64,000 nucleotides of DNA from a bacterium (GTDB lineage Bacteria > Bacillota > Bacilli > Lactobacillales > Streptococcaceae), in NCBI GenBank assembly GCA_905221145.1, contig CAJNCA010000003.1, positions 83,190-147,189 of the forward strand. Direction: 5' to 3'. A program made the position numbers and the translations under genes. The notes beneath the pieces were generated by a model, which saw only the letters and a list, made by a program, of their open reading frames with translations, was not told where the DNA came from and did not search any database. The first letter of the stretch is position 1; every line of letters starts with the position of its first letter. This document shows, in pieces, positions 54,242 to 64,000 of this stretch.

Positions 54242-55315
54242 ATGAAAAAAATCACACTATTTGGTTTGTCTCTAGCAGGCCTAGCTTTACTGGCTTTTCC
54301 TCATTCAGGTCAGGCCTTCGAGCTAAAAGAAGAATGGGTTGTTAAATGTGGAGTTCAGTATCAAGATGGCAAGATTCTTCGATTTAATAATGGCCATGAA
54401 GTGGATATTAAAGTCTTGGATTTGCCAAAAACCGAGAAAATCGAGTGGACGGTTAGTCTCAATGGTCAAGATCAGACTGCCAATTTACTAGGTCAAGAAA
54501 AGGACAAGTCTATGATTGGCGTAGAAGGGCGTTATCTGAATTTCTATGTTCCATATGGCTATAGAGGAGATATCAAGGTCGAGGCTAAGAGTGGAAATGA
54601 AGTGAAGACCTGGTCAACGAAAGTTGTGGATGATATTCATAATGATAGTGGAAAGAGAGGTTACTATCGTATTGAAGAGTCAAATGATCAATACACCTAC
54701 CTTGATACTAAATGGGACTATCAAACAAAGACTTACACTGCCACCCTACCAGAAACTGTTAATGGTCAAAAAGTATATGCTTGGGCAGACTATGACAATA
54801 GTGAGTTGAAACTTGAAAAACAAAAGTCTATTAGTCATAAATATGACGGAGAATCTTTCAAAGAACTTTATCCGATTGTAAAAGCAGAAAGCTGGCTAAA
54901 ATCAGACCAAAATTGGTACTATCAAAAACAAGGTCAATTAGTACAGAACGATTGGGTTAAGGACAAGGGAACTTGGTACTTTATGAACGATAAAGGAGTC
55001 ATGTTCAATCAAACTTGGCTCTATCAAGGTGGCAACTGGTATGCCTTTAAATCATCAGGAGCTATGATTGCTGGTGACTGGATTTATGACCAAGGCAAGT
55101 GGTACTATTTATCAACTTCAGGAGCCATGAAAGCAAGCACTTGGGTTTATGACAAGGGAGAATGGTATTATGTAAGTTCTTCTGGTGCCATGCTTGCGAA
55201 TGATTGGGTCAAAGACAATGGCAAATGGTATTATCTAGCTTCATCAGGTAAGATGCTTCGCAATACTTACACACAAGATGGCTACTACGTTGGCAATTCA
55301 GGTGCCTGGCAATAA
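54242..55315 (+). CDS. Choline-binding surface protein with unique N-terminal domain
   Basis: 357 residues. Signal peptide (MKKITLFGLSLAGLALLAFPH, cleavage near GQA-FE at about 28); a beta-rich domain of about 185 residues with no family I recognise (RIEESNDQYTYLDTKWDYQT); then six to seven choline-binding repeats from residue 215 (NDWVKDKGTWYFMNDKGVM, GDWIYDQGKWYYLSTSGAM and similar) that hold the protein on phosphorylcholine of teichoic acids. No lytic enzyme motif was seen. An extended -10 (TG-A-TATAAT) and AAGGAGG lie upstream. Confidence 0.88.
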   Translation: MKKITLFGLSLAGLALLAFPHSGQAFELKEEWVVKCGVQYQDGKILRFNNGHEVDIKVLDLPKTEKIEWTVSLNGQDQTANLLGQEKDKSMIGVEGRYLNFYVPYGYRGDIKVEAKSGNEVKTWSTKVVDDIHNDSGKRGYYRIEESNDQYTYLDTKWDYQTKTYTATLPETVNGQKVYAWADYDNSELKLEKQKSISHKYDGESFKELYPIVKAESWLKSDQNWYYQKQGQLVQNDWVKDKGTWYFMNDKGVMFNQTWLYQGGNWYAFKSSGAMIAGDWIYDQGKWYYLSTSGAMKASTWVYDKGEWYYVSSSGAMLANDWVKDNGKWYYLASSGKMLRNTYTQDGYYVGNSGAWQ

Positions 55316-55326
55316 GAACAAGAAGT

Positions 55327-55354
55327 CCTTTTCCTGCAAGGAAGAGGCTTTTTA
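55327..55354 (+). terminator. Terminator after the choline-binding protein gene
   Basis: CCTTTTCC/GGAAGAGG (one G-U), then CTTTTT. Confidence 0.75.
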
Positions 55355-55414
55355 CTTGCTTTTCTGCTGCTTCCTCATTTGTCCTGAGGCGTTTTTTGTG
55401 TTAAAATGAATGGT

Positions 55415-55705
55415 ATGAAAGCTAAAAAAATGTGGATGGCAGGTCTGGCTTTGCTTGGTATTGGAAGCCTTGTCCTTGCTACGAAAAAAGTTGCAGATGA
55501 CCGCAAGCTCATGAAGACTCAGGAAGAGTTGACAGCGATTGTGCGAGAGCATTTTTCAGACATGGGGGAAATTGCGACCCTTTATGTTCAAGTTTATGAA
55601 AGTAGTCTGGAGAGCTTGGTTGGCGGCGTCATTTTTGAGGATGGCCGTCATTATACCTTTGTCTATGAAAATGAAGACCTGGTCTATGAGGAGGAAGTCT
55701 TATGA
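55415..55705 (+). CDS. DUF4651 domain protein, membrane anchored
   Basis: 96 residues: a basic start and hydrophobic anchor (MWMAGLALLGIGSLVLAT), then a small acidic domain (FSDMGEIATLYVQVYESSLESLVGG). Function unknown. An extended -10 (TG-T-TAAAAT, 55399-55407) ends 7 nt before the ATG at 55415, and no ribosome site exists, so a leaderless message is likely. An ATG at 55406 is inside the -10. The gene overlaps the thioredoxin gene by 4 nt. Confidence 0.82.
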   Translation: MKAKKMWMAGLALLGIGSLVLATKKVADDRKLMKTQEELTAIVREHFSDMGEIATLYVQVYESSLESLVGGVIFEDGRHYTFVYENEDLVYEEEVL

Positions 55706-56019
55706 TACAACCAGCAAGTTTAGAAGAATTGGCATCTTTAGTAGAAAAAGATGGCAAGAAAGTCTTCCTTTTTGTGGCAGACTGGTGTGGCGATTGTCGT
55801 TATATCTATCCTGCCTTGCCAGAAATTGAGGAGACCAATCCAGAGTTCACCTTTATTCGTGTGGACCGAGACCAGTATATGGATTTAGCCAAACTCTGGG
55901 ATGTTTATGGAATCCCTAGCCTTGTTGTTCTAGAAAAGGACAAGGAAATCGGCCGTTTTGTCAATCGCGATCGTAAAAGCAAGCAACAAATTAATGACTT
56001 TTTAGCAGGATTGAAATAG
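55702..56019 (+). CDS. Thioredoxin family protein
   Basis: 105 residues with a thioredoxin fold and active site DWCGDCRYIYPALPE (CGDC in place of CGPC) and the cis-Pro loop YGIPSLVVL. The CGDC motif suggests a specialised thiol oxidoreductase. It is translationally coupled to the preceding gene (ATGA overlap) and followed closely by ytpR. Confidence 0.9.
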   Translation: MIQPASLEELASLVEKDGKKVFLFVADWCGDCRYIYPALPEIEETNPEFTFIRVDRDQYMDLAKLWDVYGIPSLVVLEKDKEIGRFVNRDRKSKQQINDFLAGLK

Positions 56020-56034
56020 GAGAAAAGAGAAACA

Positions 56035-56661
56035 ATGATTTTTACATATAACAAAGAACATGTCGGCGATGTCCTTATGGTCATCGTGAAAAACAGCGGA
56101 GATGCTAAACTGGATGTGGAACGCAAAGGCAAGGTAGCCCGTGTTTTCCTTAAAGATAATGGGGAAACAGTGGCTTGGAATATTTTCGAAGTTTCAAGTT
56201 TATTTGAAATTGCAGAGCGAGGTCAAGTCTTTTTGATAGATGAGCAAGTCGCTCGTTTGAACCAAGAATTGCAGGCGGAAGGTTTTACAGAGGAAATTGT
56301 TAATGACAAGGAACCTAAGTTTGTTGTTGGTGAGATTGTCGAGATGGTAGCCCATCCTGATAGTGACCACCTCAACATCTGCCAAGTTGCAGTCGCAAGT
56401 GACAAGACAGTGCAAATCGTTGCAGGGGCTCCTAATGCGCGTGTTGGATTGAAAACCATTGTGGCTCTTCCTGGAGCTATGATGCCAAAAGGCAATCTCA
56501 TTTTCCCAGGCGAACTTCGTGGCGAAAAGAGTTTTGGCATGATGTGTAGTCCTCGTGAATTGCATTTGCCAAACGCTCCGCAAAAACGCGGTGTTATTGA
56601 ATTATCAGAAGATCAAGTTGTCGGAATACCATTTGACCCAGCCAAACACTGGACTGCCTAA
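56035..56661 (+). CDS. ytpR: YtpR family tRNA-binding-domain protein
   Basis: 208 residues: an N-terminal DUF4479 region (residues 1-85) and a C-terminal EMAP-type tRNA-binding OB fold (VGEIVEMVAHPDSDHLNICQ; GAPNARVGLKTIVALPGAMM; GMMCSPREL) similar to the first domain of PheT. It likely binds tRNA or structured RNA. AGGAGAAAAGAG precedes the ATG. Same operon as the thioredoxin gene. Confidence 0.92.
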   Translation: MIFTYNKEHVGDVLMVIVKNSGDAKLDVERKGKVARVFLKDNGETVAWNIFEVSSLFEIAERGQVFLIDEQVARLNQELQAEGFTEEIVNDKEPKFVVGEIVEMVAHPDSDHLNICQVAVASDKTVQIVAGAPNARVGLKTIVALPGAMMPKGNLIFPGELRGEKSFGMMCSPRELHLPNAPQKRGVIELSEDQVVGIPFDPAKHWTA

Positions 56662-56702
56662 GAAAATGTCAGTATTTGATAGACCAGATAGAGGGGGACA
56701 AG

Positions 56703-57464
56703 ATGGCAAAAAATGTAGTGATTACAGGGGCGACATCAGGTATTGGTGAAGCGATTGCGCGTGCTTATCTGGAGCAGGGGGAGAATGTTGTTCTAACAGG
56801 ACGACGGACAGACAGATTAGAGGCTCTCAAGTCAGAGTTTGCAGCAACCTACCCAAATCAAACAGTTTGGACTTTTTCACTAGATGTGACGGATATGGCC
56901 ATGGTCAAGACTGTCTGCTCCGATATTCTAGAAACGATAGGGCAGATTGATATCTTGGTCAATAATGCTGGACTGGCTCTAGGCTTGGCACCCTATCAGG
57001 ACTATGAAGAGTTGGATATGCTGACCATGTTGGATACCAATGTCAAAGGCTTGATGGCGGTTACTTGCTGTTTCTTGCCAGCAATGGTAAAAGCAAATCA
57101 AGGTCATATCATCAACATGGGGTCAACCGCAGGAATCTATGCCTATGCGGGAGCCGCTGTTTACTCAGCCACCAAGGCGGCAGTTAAGACTTTTTCAGAT
57201 GGACTGCGAATTGATACCATTGCAACGGATATCAAGGTTACGACCATTCAGCCTGGAATTGTCGAAACAGGTTTTTCTACAGTGCGTTTTCACGGTGATA
57301 AAGAGCGGGCTGAGGCGGTCTATCAGGGAATCGAAGCCTTGCAAGCTCAGGATATTGCAGACACAGTGGTTTATGTGACCAGTCAACCGGGTCGTGTGCA
57401 GATTACAGATATGACCATTATGGCCAATCAACAGGCGACAGGTTTCTTGGTGCACAAAAAATAA
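56703..57464 (+). CDS. SDR family NAD(P)-dependent oxidoreductase (YdfG-like)
   Basis: 253 residues, classical short-chain dehydrogenase: the cofactor motif TGATSGIG at residues 8-15, NNAG, the catalytic Ser in MGSTAGIYAYAG and YSATK with Tyr and Lys. Similar to 3-hydroxy acid/serine dehydrogenases of the YdfG type, substrate uncertain. I chose the ATG at 56703 after AGAGGGGG; the in-frame start at 56676 lies before that site. Confidence 0.92.
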   Translation: MAKNVVITGATSGIGEAIARAYLEQGENVVLTGRRTDRLEALKSEFAATYPNQTVWTFSLDVTDMAMVKTVCSDILETIGQIDILVNNAGLALGLAPYQDYEELDMLTMLDTNVKGLMAVTCCFLPAMVKANQGHIINMGSTAGIYAYAGAAVYSATKAAVKTFSDGLRIDTIATDIKVTTIQPGIVETGFSTVRFHGDKERAEAVYQGIEALQAQDIADTVVYVTSQPGRVQITDMTIMANQQATGFLVHKK

Positions 57465-57476
57465 AAAATTTTCTCG

Positions 57477-57506
57477 AAAAGTTACAAATTTCTGTAACTT
57501 TTTTTG
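57477..57506 (+). terminator. Terminator before ssbB
   Basis: AAAAGTTACA/TGTAACTTTT, 10 bp, then TTT. Confidence 0.88.
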
Positions 57507-57512
57507 ATTTCC

Positions 57513-57520
57513 TGCGAATA
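57513..57520 (+). promoter_or_regulatory. Combox (SigX/ComX-dependent promoter) of ssbB
   Basis: TGCGAATA preceded by a T-rich stretch fits the TNCGAATA combox of late competence genes, 22 nt before the ATG and downstream of the terminator. Confidence 0.85.
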
Positions 57521-57541
57521 GATAAGTAGGAGGAAGAAAAT

Positions 57542-57937
57542 ATGTATAATAAAGTTATCATGATTGGACGTTTAACGTCTACACCAGAATTGCACAAAAC
57601 CAACAATGACAAGTCAGTAGCGCGAGCAACCATTGCTGTGAATCGTCGTTACAAAGACCAAAACGGTGAACGTGAAGCTGATTTTGTCAATATGGTCCTA
57701 TGGGGCAGACTAGCAGAAACCTTGGCAAGCTACGCAACTAAAGGAAGTCTCATTTCCGTTGATGGGGAACTACGTACCCGTCGCTTTGAGAAAAATGGTC
57801 AGATGAACTATGTGACGGAAGTCCTTGTCACAGGATTCCAACTCTTGGAAAGCCGCGCCCAACGTGCTATGCGAGAAAATAACGCAGGACAAGACTTGGC
57901 AGACCTAGTCTTGGAAGAGGAAGAATTGCCATTTTAA
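57542..57937 (+). CDS. ssbB: Competence-induced single-stranded DNA-binding protein SsbB
   Basis: 131 residues with a complete OB fold (MYNKVIMIGRLTSTPELHKT; EADFVNMVLWGRLAETLASY) but a short C-terminus that keeps the acidic tip EEEELPF. The length matches pneumococcal SsbB rather than the longer housekeeping SSB. SsbB coats imported DNA during transformation. A combox and GGAGG lie upstream. Confidence 0.95.
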   Translation: MYNKVIMIGRLTSTPELHKTNNDKSVARATIAVNRRYKDQNGEREADFVNMVLWGRLAETLASYATKGSLISVDGELRTRRFEKNGQMNYVTEVLVTGFQLLESRAQRAMRENNAGQDLADLVLEEEELPF

Positions 57938-57943
57938 ACATTG

Positions 57944-57972
57944 AAAAGTCTGAGTTGGTCTCAGGCTTTTTA
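57944..57972 (+). terminator. Terminator after ssbB
   Basis: AAAAGTCTGAG/CTCAGGCTTTT, 11 bp with one U-G, and a T tail. Confidence 0.88.
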
Positions 57973-57996
57973 TCTTGCCAAAGTCAGACTTTTTTC

Positions 57997-58024
57997 TTGA
58001 CTATTTCTGACCAAGTGATACAAT
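57997..58024 (+). promoter_or_regulatory. Promoter of groESL
   Basis: TTGACT (57997-58002), a 16-nt spacer and TACAAT (58019-58024). Confidence 0.9.
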
Positions 58025-58035
58025 AGAACTATGAA

Positions 58036-58062
58036 TTAGCACTCAGGTATAAAGAGTGCTAA
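58036..58062 (+). promoter_or_regulatory. CIRCE element of groESL
   Basis: TTAGCACTC-N9-GAGTGCTAA, perfect, 11 nt after the -10, for HrcA repression. Confidence 0.97.
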
Positions 58063-58092
58063 TAATATCTATCTCATTATGGAGGAAATCAG

Positions 58093-58377
58093 ATGTTGAA
58101 ACCATTAGGAGACCGTGTGGTCTTGAAAATCGAAGAAAAAGAACAGACTGTTGGAGGTTTTGTCCTTGCAGGATCAGCTCAAGAAAAAACAAAAACAGCC
58201 CAAGTTGTAGCTACTGGACAAGGTGTTCGTACCTTGAACGGTGATTTGGTGGCTCCAAGTGTTAAGCCTGGAGACCGTGTCTTGGTTGAAGCTCACGCAG
58301 GTCTTGATGTCAAAGATGGCGATGAGAAGTACATCATCGTTGGCGAAGCGAACATTTTGGCTATCATTGAAGAATAG
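58093..58377 (+). CDS. groES: Co-chaperonin GroES
   Basis: 94 residues: [22 protein letters not shown], the mobile loop around residues 17-30 and the roof region, ending NILAIIEE. Forms the heptameric lid of GroEL. TATGGAGG precedes the ATG. The groEL gene follows 15 nt later. Confidence 0.98.
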   Translation: MLKPLGDRVVLKIEEKEQTVGGFVLAGSAQEKTKTAQVVATGQGVRTLNGDLVAPSVKPGDRVLVEAHAGLDVKDGDEKYIIVGEANILAIIEE

Positions 58378-60015
<1,638 letters not shown>

Positions 60016-60047
60016 GCTTTCTATAGAAAACAACTTATAAAAAACAC

Positions 60048-60077
60048 AAAAGGAGGGAATGCCTACCCCTCCTTTTT
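60048..60077 (+). terminator. Terminator after groEL
   Basis: AAAGGAGGG/CCCTCCTTT, 9 bp with a 9-nt loop, and TT. Confidence 0.88.
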
Positions 60078-60152
60078 ATGCTATTCACTTCTAAATTGAT
60101 TTGAGCTCTCCTAACTTATATGATAAAATAAGACTAGAAAAAGGAGAAGAAC

Positions 60153-60920
60153 ATGATCGATGTAGAAGAAATTCTGAGTAAGATGAACCCTAATCAGAAG
60201 ATTAATTATGACCGTGTCATGCAGAAGATGGTACAAGTATGGGAGAAAAATGAACAGCGCCCAACTATTCTCATGCATGTTTGCTGTGCCCCTTGCAGTA
60301 CCTATACACTAGAATATTTGACCAAGTATGCAGATGTGACCATCTATTTTGCCAATTCAAATATCCATCCCAAGGCAGAATACCATAAGCGTGCCTATGT
60401 TACCAAGAAATTTGTCAGTGATTTCAATGAGCGAACTGGCAATAACGTTCAATACCTAGAAGCTCCTTATGAACCTAACGAATATCGTAAACTGGTTCGA
60501 GGTTTGGAAGAAGAGCCTGAAGGTGGCGACCGTTGTAAGGTTTGCTTTGACTACCGCCTGGATAAAACAGCGCAAGTGGCTATGGATTTAGGCTTTGACT
60601 ACTTCGGTTCGGCTTTAACCATCAGTCCTCATAAGAATTCTCAAACCATCAACAGCATCGGAATCGATGTGCAAAAGATTTATACCACCCACTATCTTCC
60701 CAGCGATTTCAAGAAAAATCAGGGTTACAAACGTTCAGTGGAGATGTGTGAGGAGTATGATATTTACCGTCAATGTTATTGTGGATGTGTCTATGCAGCC
60801 CAAGCGCAGAATATTGACCTGGTTCAGGTCAAGAAGGATGCCACAGCGTTCTTGATTGATAAGGATGTTGAAAAAGACTATTCCCACATCAAATTTACTG
60901 TTACAAAATTGGATATATAA
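60153..60920 (+). CDS. queH: Epoxyqueuosine reductase QueH
   Basis: 255 residues. Conserved Cys pairs in LMHVCCAPCSTY, GGDRCKVCFDYRL and YRQCYCGCVYAA fit the iron-sulfur QueH (formerly DUF208) family, the non-orthologous replacement of QueG that converts epoxyqueuosine to queuosine in tRNA. AAAAAGGAG precedes the ATG. Monocistronic. Confidence 0.93.
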   Translation: MIDVEEILSKMNPNQKINYDRVMQKMVQVWEKNEQRPTILMHVCCAPCSTYTLEYLTKYADVTIYFANSNIHPKAEYHKRAYVTKKFVSDFNERTGNNVQYLEAPYEPNEYRKLVRGLEEEPEGGDRCKVCFDYRLDKTAQVAMDLGFDYFGSALTISPHKNSQTINSIGIDVQKIYTTHYLPSDFKKNQGYKRSVEMCEEYDIYRQCYCGCVYAAQAQNIDLVQVKKDATAFLIDKDVEKDYSHIKFTVTKLDI

Positions 60921-60926
60921 GGATAA

Positions 60927-60950
60927 GCCCAGCTGCAAAGCTGGGTTTTT
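60927..60950 (+). terminator. Terminator after queH
   Basis: AGCCCAGC/GCTGGGTT-type stem with a TGCAAA loop and T tail. The BOX element begins directly after the T run. Confidence 0.85.
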
Positions 60951-61104
60951 ATACTCTTCGAAAATCTCTTCAAACCGCGTCTACGTCGCCTTGCCGTATA
61001 TATATGTGACTGACTTCGTCAGTCTTATCTATAACCTCAAAACAGTGTTTTGAGCAACCTGCGGCTAGTTTCCTAGTTTGCACTTTGATTTTCATTGAGT
61101 ATTA
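60951..61104 (+). repeat. BOX element (A-B-C type)
   Basis: ATACTCTTCGAAAATC at the left, the GACTGACTTCGTCAGTC boxB hairpin, CTCAAAACAGTGTTTTGAG and the terminal TTTTCATTGAGTATT. About 95% identical to the copy at 22008 by eye. Confidence 0.95.
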
Positions 61105-61143
61105 AAATAAAAAAACCAGGGCTCTCACCCTAGTTTGACAACT

Positions 61144-61677
61144 TTACCGATTCTTTAGTTCTACATAGCGCTTGTACCAAATGTTTACATAGGCTTCTGA
61201 GAAAGGACCACGTCCATTGTTAATCCAATCAACAAGAATTTTGACATGTTCTTTTAAAATATAGTCCAAATCATCAGAATAATTCATTTTGCGTTTGTGG
61301 CGCTCATACTCCTCAACGTCCAAGAGACGTTTTTCCCCATCTGTAAAAATTTTAACATCCAAATCGTAATCAATATACTTCAGTGCTTCTTCATCCAGAT
61401 AGTAGGGGCTAGCCATATTGCAATAGTAGGAAATTCCATTATCACGAATCATGGCAATGATATTAAACCAATATTTCTTGTGAAAGTAAACAATAGCCGG
61501 TTCTCGAGTGACCCAACGACGACCATCACTTTCGGTAACCAGTGTATGATCGTTGACACCAATAATGGCGTTTTCTGTTGTTTTTAGTACCATGGTGTCC
61601 CGCCAAGTTCGGTGGAGACTCCCATCATGCTTATAACTTTGAATTGTAATAAAGTCGCCTTCTTTTGGAAGCTTCAT
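61144..61677 (-). CDS. ntdP: Nucleoside tri-/diphosphate phosphatase (DUF402, Ntdp)
   Basis: 177 residues of the DUF402 family ([46 protein letters not shown]), with the acidic metal-binding residues of Ntdp enzymes, which hydrolyse NTP and NDP. A TG-G-TACAAT extended -10 lies about 40 nt upstream on the minus strand; the ribosome site is weak. The gene is monocistronic and leftward. Confidence 0.88.
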   Translation of the reverse strand: MKLPKEGDFITIQSYKHDGSLHRTWRDTMVLKTTENAIIGVNDHTLVTESDGRRWVTREPAIVYFHKKYWFNIIAMIRDNGISYYCNMASPYYLDEEALKYIDYDLDVKIFTDGEKRLLDVEEYERHKRKMNYSDDLDYILKEHVKILVDWINNGRGPFSEAYVNIWYKRYVELKNR

Positions 61678-61765
61678 AACTAACCAACTTTCTACAATTT
61701 ATAAGTTTATCGTTTACTATTGTACCATAAAATTGCCTAAAATCTGTGAATTTTACATGAAAATA

Positions 61766-62542
61766 TTAAAGATATTCTCTGAGAGCGCTTGCTATATCCG
61801 AAAAATCGTAGCCCTTTCGTGCTAAAACTTGAGTTAAACGCTGTTTAAGTTCGTATCCTTCATATTTTCGGGCATACTTGGCATATTGCTTATCAAGTTC
61901 CTTGAAGATGAGTTCTTGAGTCGTTTCTTGGTCAACTTGACTATCCAACTCATCAAAGGCATTTTTAGCATCAGAGTAAGAGAATCCTTTGTTGGTCAAG
62001 TTTTGGATAATCTTATCTTGCAAGGCACGAGCTGGAAGTTTTCCTTCATATTTTTTCAAGAGTTTATTAGCTACACGTTGAGCAACTTCCGAAAAATCAA
62101 ATTCTTTCAGGATCTCTTCTATAGTAGATTTTGAAATTCCTTTTTGTACTAATTTCTGAGTCAGTACATAAGGCCCCTTGTCTCCTGAAAGTTGATTGGC
62201 ATTTATGATAGCATAAGCGTACTGGCTATCATTAATCCACTTATCTTCTTTAAGATTAGCAATGACTTGAGAAATTATGTTCTCATCAATATCGTATTTT
62301 TTCAGATATTCTCTAACCTCTTTTTCAGTGCGGGCTTTAAAGGATAGGTGGTAGAGTGCTAGATTCTTACCATAAGAAAATTGAGCAAAGTCCTGAATCT
62401 CTTTCAATTCCTCTTCGCTTATCACCTTATCTCTCGATAACATAAAACGAACAATTGTATCTTCAGTAATGTAGCATTTGTCACCATTATCAAGCTCCAT
62501 CAGATAGAGTCTTTTTTTCTTTTCAAGTTTTGTGATTTTCAT
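61766..62542 (-). CDS. recX: Regulatory protein RecX
   Basis: 258 residues, RecX family with its three-helix repeats ([58 protein letters not shown]). RecX modulates RecA filaments. I set the start at the ATG ending at 62542 ([14 protein letters not shown]), because TATAAT on the minus strand (62554-62549) ends just 6 nt upstream. The transcript therefore seems leaderless, and upstream in-frame codons fall beyond the promoter. Confidence 0.93.
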   Translation of the reverse strand: MKITKLEKKKRLYLMELDNGDKCYITEDTIVRFMLSRDKVISEEELKEIQDFAQFSYGKNLALYHLSFKARTEKEVREYLKKYDIDENIISQVIANLKEDKWINDSQYAYAIINANQLSGDKGPYVLTQKLVQKGISKSTIEEILKEFDFSEVAQRVANKLLKKYEGKLPARALQDKIIQNLTNKGFSYSDAKNAFDELDSQVDQETTQELIFKELDKQYAKYARKYEGYELKQRLTQVLARKGYDFSDIASALREYL

Positions 62543-62548
62543 AGTTCT

Positions 62549-62573
62549 ATTATAACTCAAAATGTGATAAGAT
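62549..62573. promoter_or_regulatory. Back-to-back promoters of recX and the rRNA methyltransferase gene
   Basis: Leftward TATAAT at 62554-62549 and rightward TG-A-TAAGAT at 62565-62573 lie 10 nt apart. Each is 6 nt from an ATG, and neither gene has a plausible ribosome site. Confidence 0.6.
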
Positions 62574-62579
62574 AGGGGT

Positions 62580-63947
62580 ATGAATCTGAAAGTGAAACAA
62601 AAAATACCATTAAAAATCAAGCGCATGGGAATTAATGGTGAGGGAATCGGCTTTTACCAAAAAACATTAGTCTTTGTACCTGGAGCTCTCAAAGGAGAAG
62701 ATATCTATTGTCAAATTACTTCTATTAAACGCAACTTTGTTGAAGCAAAATTACTGAAGGTCAATAAGAAGTCTAAATTCCGTGTTGTGCCAGCTTGTAC
62801 TATCTATAATGAATGTGGTGGTTGCCAAATCATGCACCTGCATTATGATAAGCAGCTAGAGTTCAAGACGGACCTACTTCACCAAGCACTGAAAAAATTC
62901 GCCCCTGCAGGATATGAAAATTATGAAATTCGCCCGACGATTGGTATGCAGGAACCAAAGTACTACCGTGCTAAGTTACAATTTCAGACTCGAAAATTTA
63001 AGAATCAGGTCAAGGCGGGCTTATATGCACAAAACTCTCACTATTTAGTAGAGTTGAAAGACTGCCTGGTACAAGACAAGGAAACCCAAGTGATTGCTAA
63101 TCGCCTAGCAGAATTACTTACTTTTCACCAAATTCCAATCACGGATGAGAGAAAAACTCTAGGTGTTAGAACTATAATGGTCCGACGAGCTAGGAAAACT
63201 GGACAGGTTCAGATTATTATTGTTACAAACCGTCAGCTTAACTTAACACAATTGGTAAAAGATTTAGTTAAGGATTTTCCAGAAATTGTGACAGTCGCTG
63301 TGAATACAAATACAGCTAAAACCAGTGAGATTTATGGTGAAAAGACAGAGATTATCTGGGGAGAAGAGAGTATTCAAGAAGGTGTTCTCGATTATGAATT
63401 TTCACTATCCCCTCGCGCTTTCTATCAACTAAATCCTGAGCAAACAGAAGTACTCTATAGCGAGGCGGTAAAAGCCCTGGATGTTACTAAGGAAGATCAT
63501 TTGATTGATGCTTATTGTGGTGTTGGAACGATTGGATTTGCTTTCGCAAAGAAAGTAAATACACTCAGAGGTATGGATATTATTCCAGAAGCCATTGAAG
63601 ATGCTAAACGAAATGCTAAAAGAATGGGATTTGACAATACACATTACGAAGCAGGAACAGCGGAAGAAATTATTCCTCGATGGTATAAAGAAGGCTACCG
63701 AGCAGATGCTCTGATTGTGGACCCACCACGTACAGGTCTGGATGATAAGTTATTAGATACTATTCTTACTTATGTACCAGAAAAAATGGTTTATATTTCT
63801 TGTAATGTTTCGACTTTGGCTCGTGATTTAGTGCGCTTAGTAGAAGTCTATGATCTCCATTATATCCAGTCAGTCGATATGTTCCCCCATACCGCTCGAA
63901 CTGAGGCTGTTGTAAAATTAATTAAAAAAATTAGAAAAAGATGTTGA
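62580..63947 (+). CDS. 23S rRNA (uracil-5-)-methyltransferase, TrmA/RumA family
   Basis: 455 residues: an N-terminal TRAM domain ([21 protein letters not shown], residues 1-60), an iron-sulfur cluster segment ([11 protein letters not shown], about 78-88), and a SAM methyltransferase domain with [25 protein letters not shown] and the catalytic Cys in [11 protein letters not shown]. Members methylate U747 and/or U1939 of 23S rRNA; streptococci often have two paralogues, so the exact target is open. An extended -10 lies 6 nt before the ATG. Confidence 0.92.
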   Translation: MNLKVKQKIPLKIKRMGINGEGIGFYQKTLVFVPGALKGEDIYCQITSIKRNFVEAKLLKVNKKSKFRVVPACTIYNECGGCQIMHLHYDKQLEFKTDLLHQALKKFAPAGYENYEIRPTIGMQEPKYYRAKLQFQTRKFKNQVKAGLYAQNSHYLVELKDCLVQDKETQVIANRLAELLTFHQIPITDERKTLGVRTIMVRRARKTGQVQIIIVTNRQLNLTQLVKDLVKDFPEIVTVAVNTNTAKTSEIYGEKTEIIWGEESIQEGVLDYEFSLSPRAFYQLNPEQTEVLYSEAVKALDVTKEDHLIDAYCGVGTIGFAFAKKVNTLRGMDIIPEAIEDAKRNAKRMGFDNTHYEAGTAEEIIPRWYKEGYRADALIVDPPRTGLDDKLLDTILTYVPEKMVYISCNVSTLARDLVRLVEVYDLHYIQSVDMFPHTARTEAVVKLIKKIRKRC

Positions 63948-63971
63948 CAAAAAATAAAAAGGCTGTATAAT
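63944..63971 (+). promoter_or_regulatory. Promoter at the right edge
   Basis: TTGACA (63944-63949, overlapping the stop of the methyltransferase gene), a 16-nt spacer and TATAAT (63966-63971). The transcript runs out of the window. Confidence 0.8.
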
Positions 63972-64000
63972 AGTAAGAGTTGAAAATAACAACTCAGGTC

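Noticed and set aside
60856..61053. Frame of 65 codons overlapping queH and a BOX element
   Set aside because: Half lies inside queH in another frame and half is BOX; no start signals.
62543..62626. 28-residue N-terminal extension of RecX
   Set aside because: It runs into the divergent methyltransferase gene and past the recX promoter.

Overview
The window is chromosomal DNA of a mitis-group Streptococcus, close to S. pneumoniae or S. mitis. Support comes from three BOX repeats, a choline-binding repeat protein, a LPNTG-anchored endo-D type glycosidase, a reduced blp bacteriocin locus, a SigX combox in front of ssbB, and protein sequences that I recall as near-identical to pneumococcal ones. 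The gene order is not that of the pneumococcal reference strains as I remember them: pepA lies beside the Na/Pi transporter, and rpoE-pyrG follow valS. This points to another mitis-group species or a rearranged strain. All family assignments are by eye.

Layout. 1-3.4 kb: leftward siderophore/iron ABC permeases, then pepA and a bacteriocin immunity gene. 3.5-12.7 kb: leftward Na/Pi symporter, the very large surface endoglycosidase, pgk and a FUSC-like membrane protein. 12.7-16 kb: glnRA with a GlnR box, then a padR-DUF2812 unit whose second DUF2812 gene carries a nonsense codon. 16-22 kb: CIRCE-controlled hrcA-grpE-dnaK, then dnaJ. 22-25 kb: a HIT protein and an Ecs-type ABC pair. 25-31.6 kb: blp region with blpR and blpH but no blpC, blpA or blpB in view, two BlpR-type promoters, degenerate bacteriocin genes and immunity-like membrane proteins. 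31.7-40.4 kb: ccrZ-trmB, a GH3 gene, then rimP-nusA-ylxR-ylxQ-infB and rbfA. 40.4-44.2 kb: an accessory cluster (lipoprotein, PH-like zinc ribbon protein, SPFH protein, EcsC-like protein, two small proteins) beside a small inverted-repeat element. 44.3-51.3 kb: DUF1858/DUF438 pair, small genes, and a valine T-box operon ending in valS. 51.3-64 kb: rpoE, pyrG with a CTP-sensing type attenuator, a choline-binding protein, thioredoxin, ytpR, an SDR, ssbB, CIRCE-groESL, queH, ntdP, and divergent recX and a 23S rRNA uracil methyltransferase gene.

The least explained signal is a dispersed structured element of about 135 nt present three times (grpE-dnaK, after dnaJ, and on the opposite strand between infB and rbfA). 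The three copies have different stem sequences but the same four-helix architecture, conserved loops and a conserved A-rich 3' flank. That is the signature of a structured RNA, not of a transposon. Other points of interest are a bacteriocin precursor broken by an apparent single-base deletion, a phage-type PGDYI-family protein inside the blp region, promoters that imply leaderless mRNAs, and an awkward rimP start.
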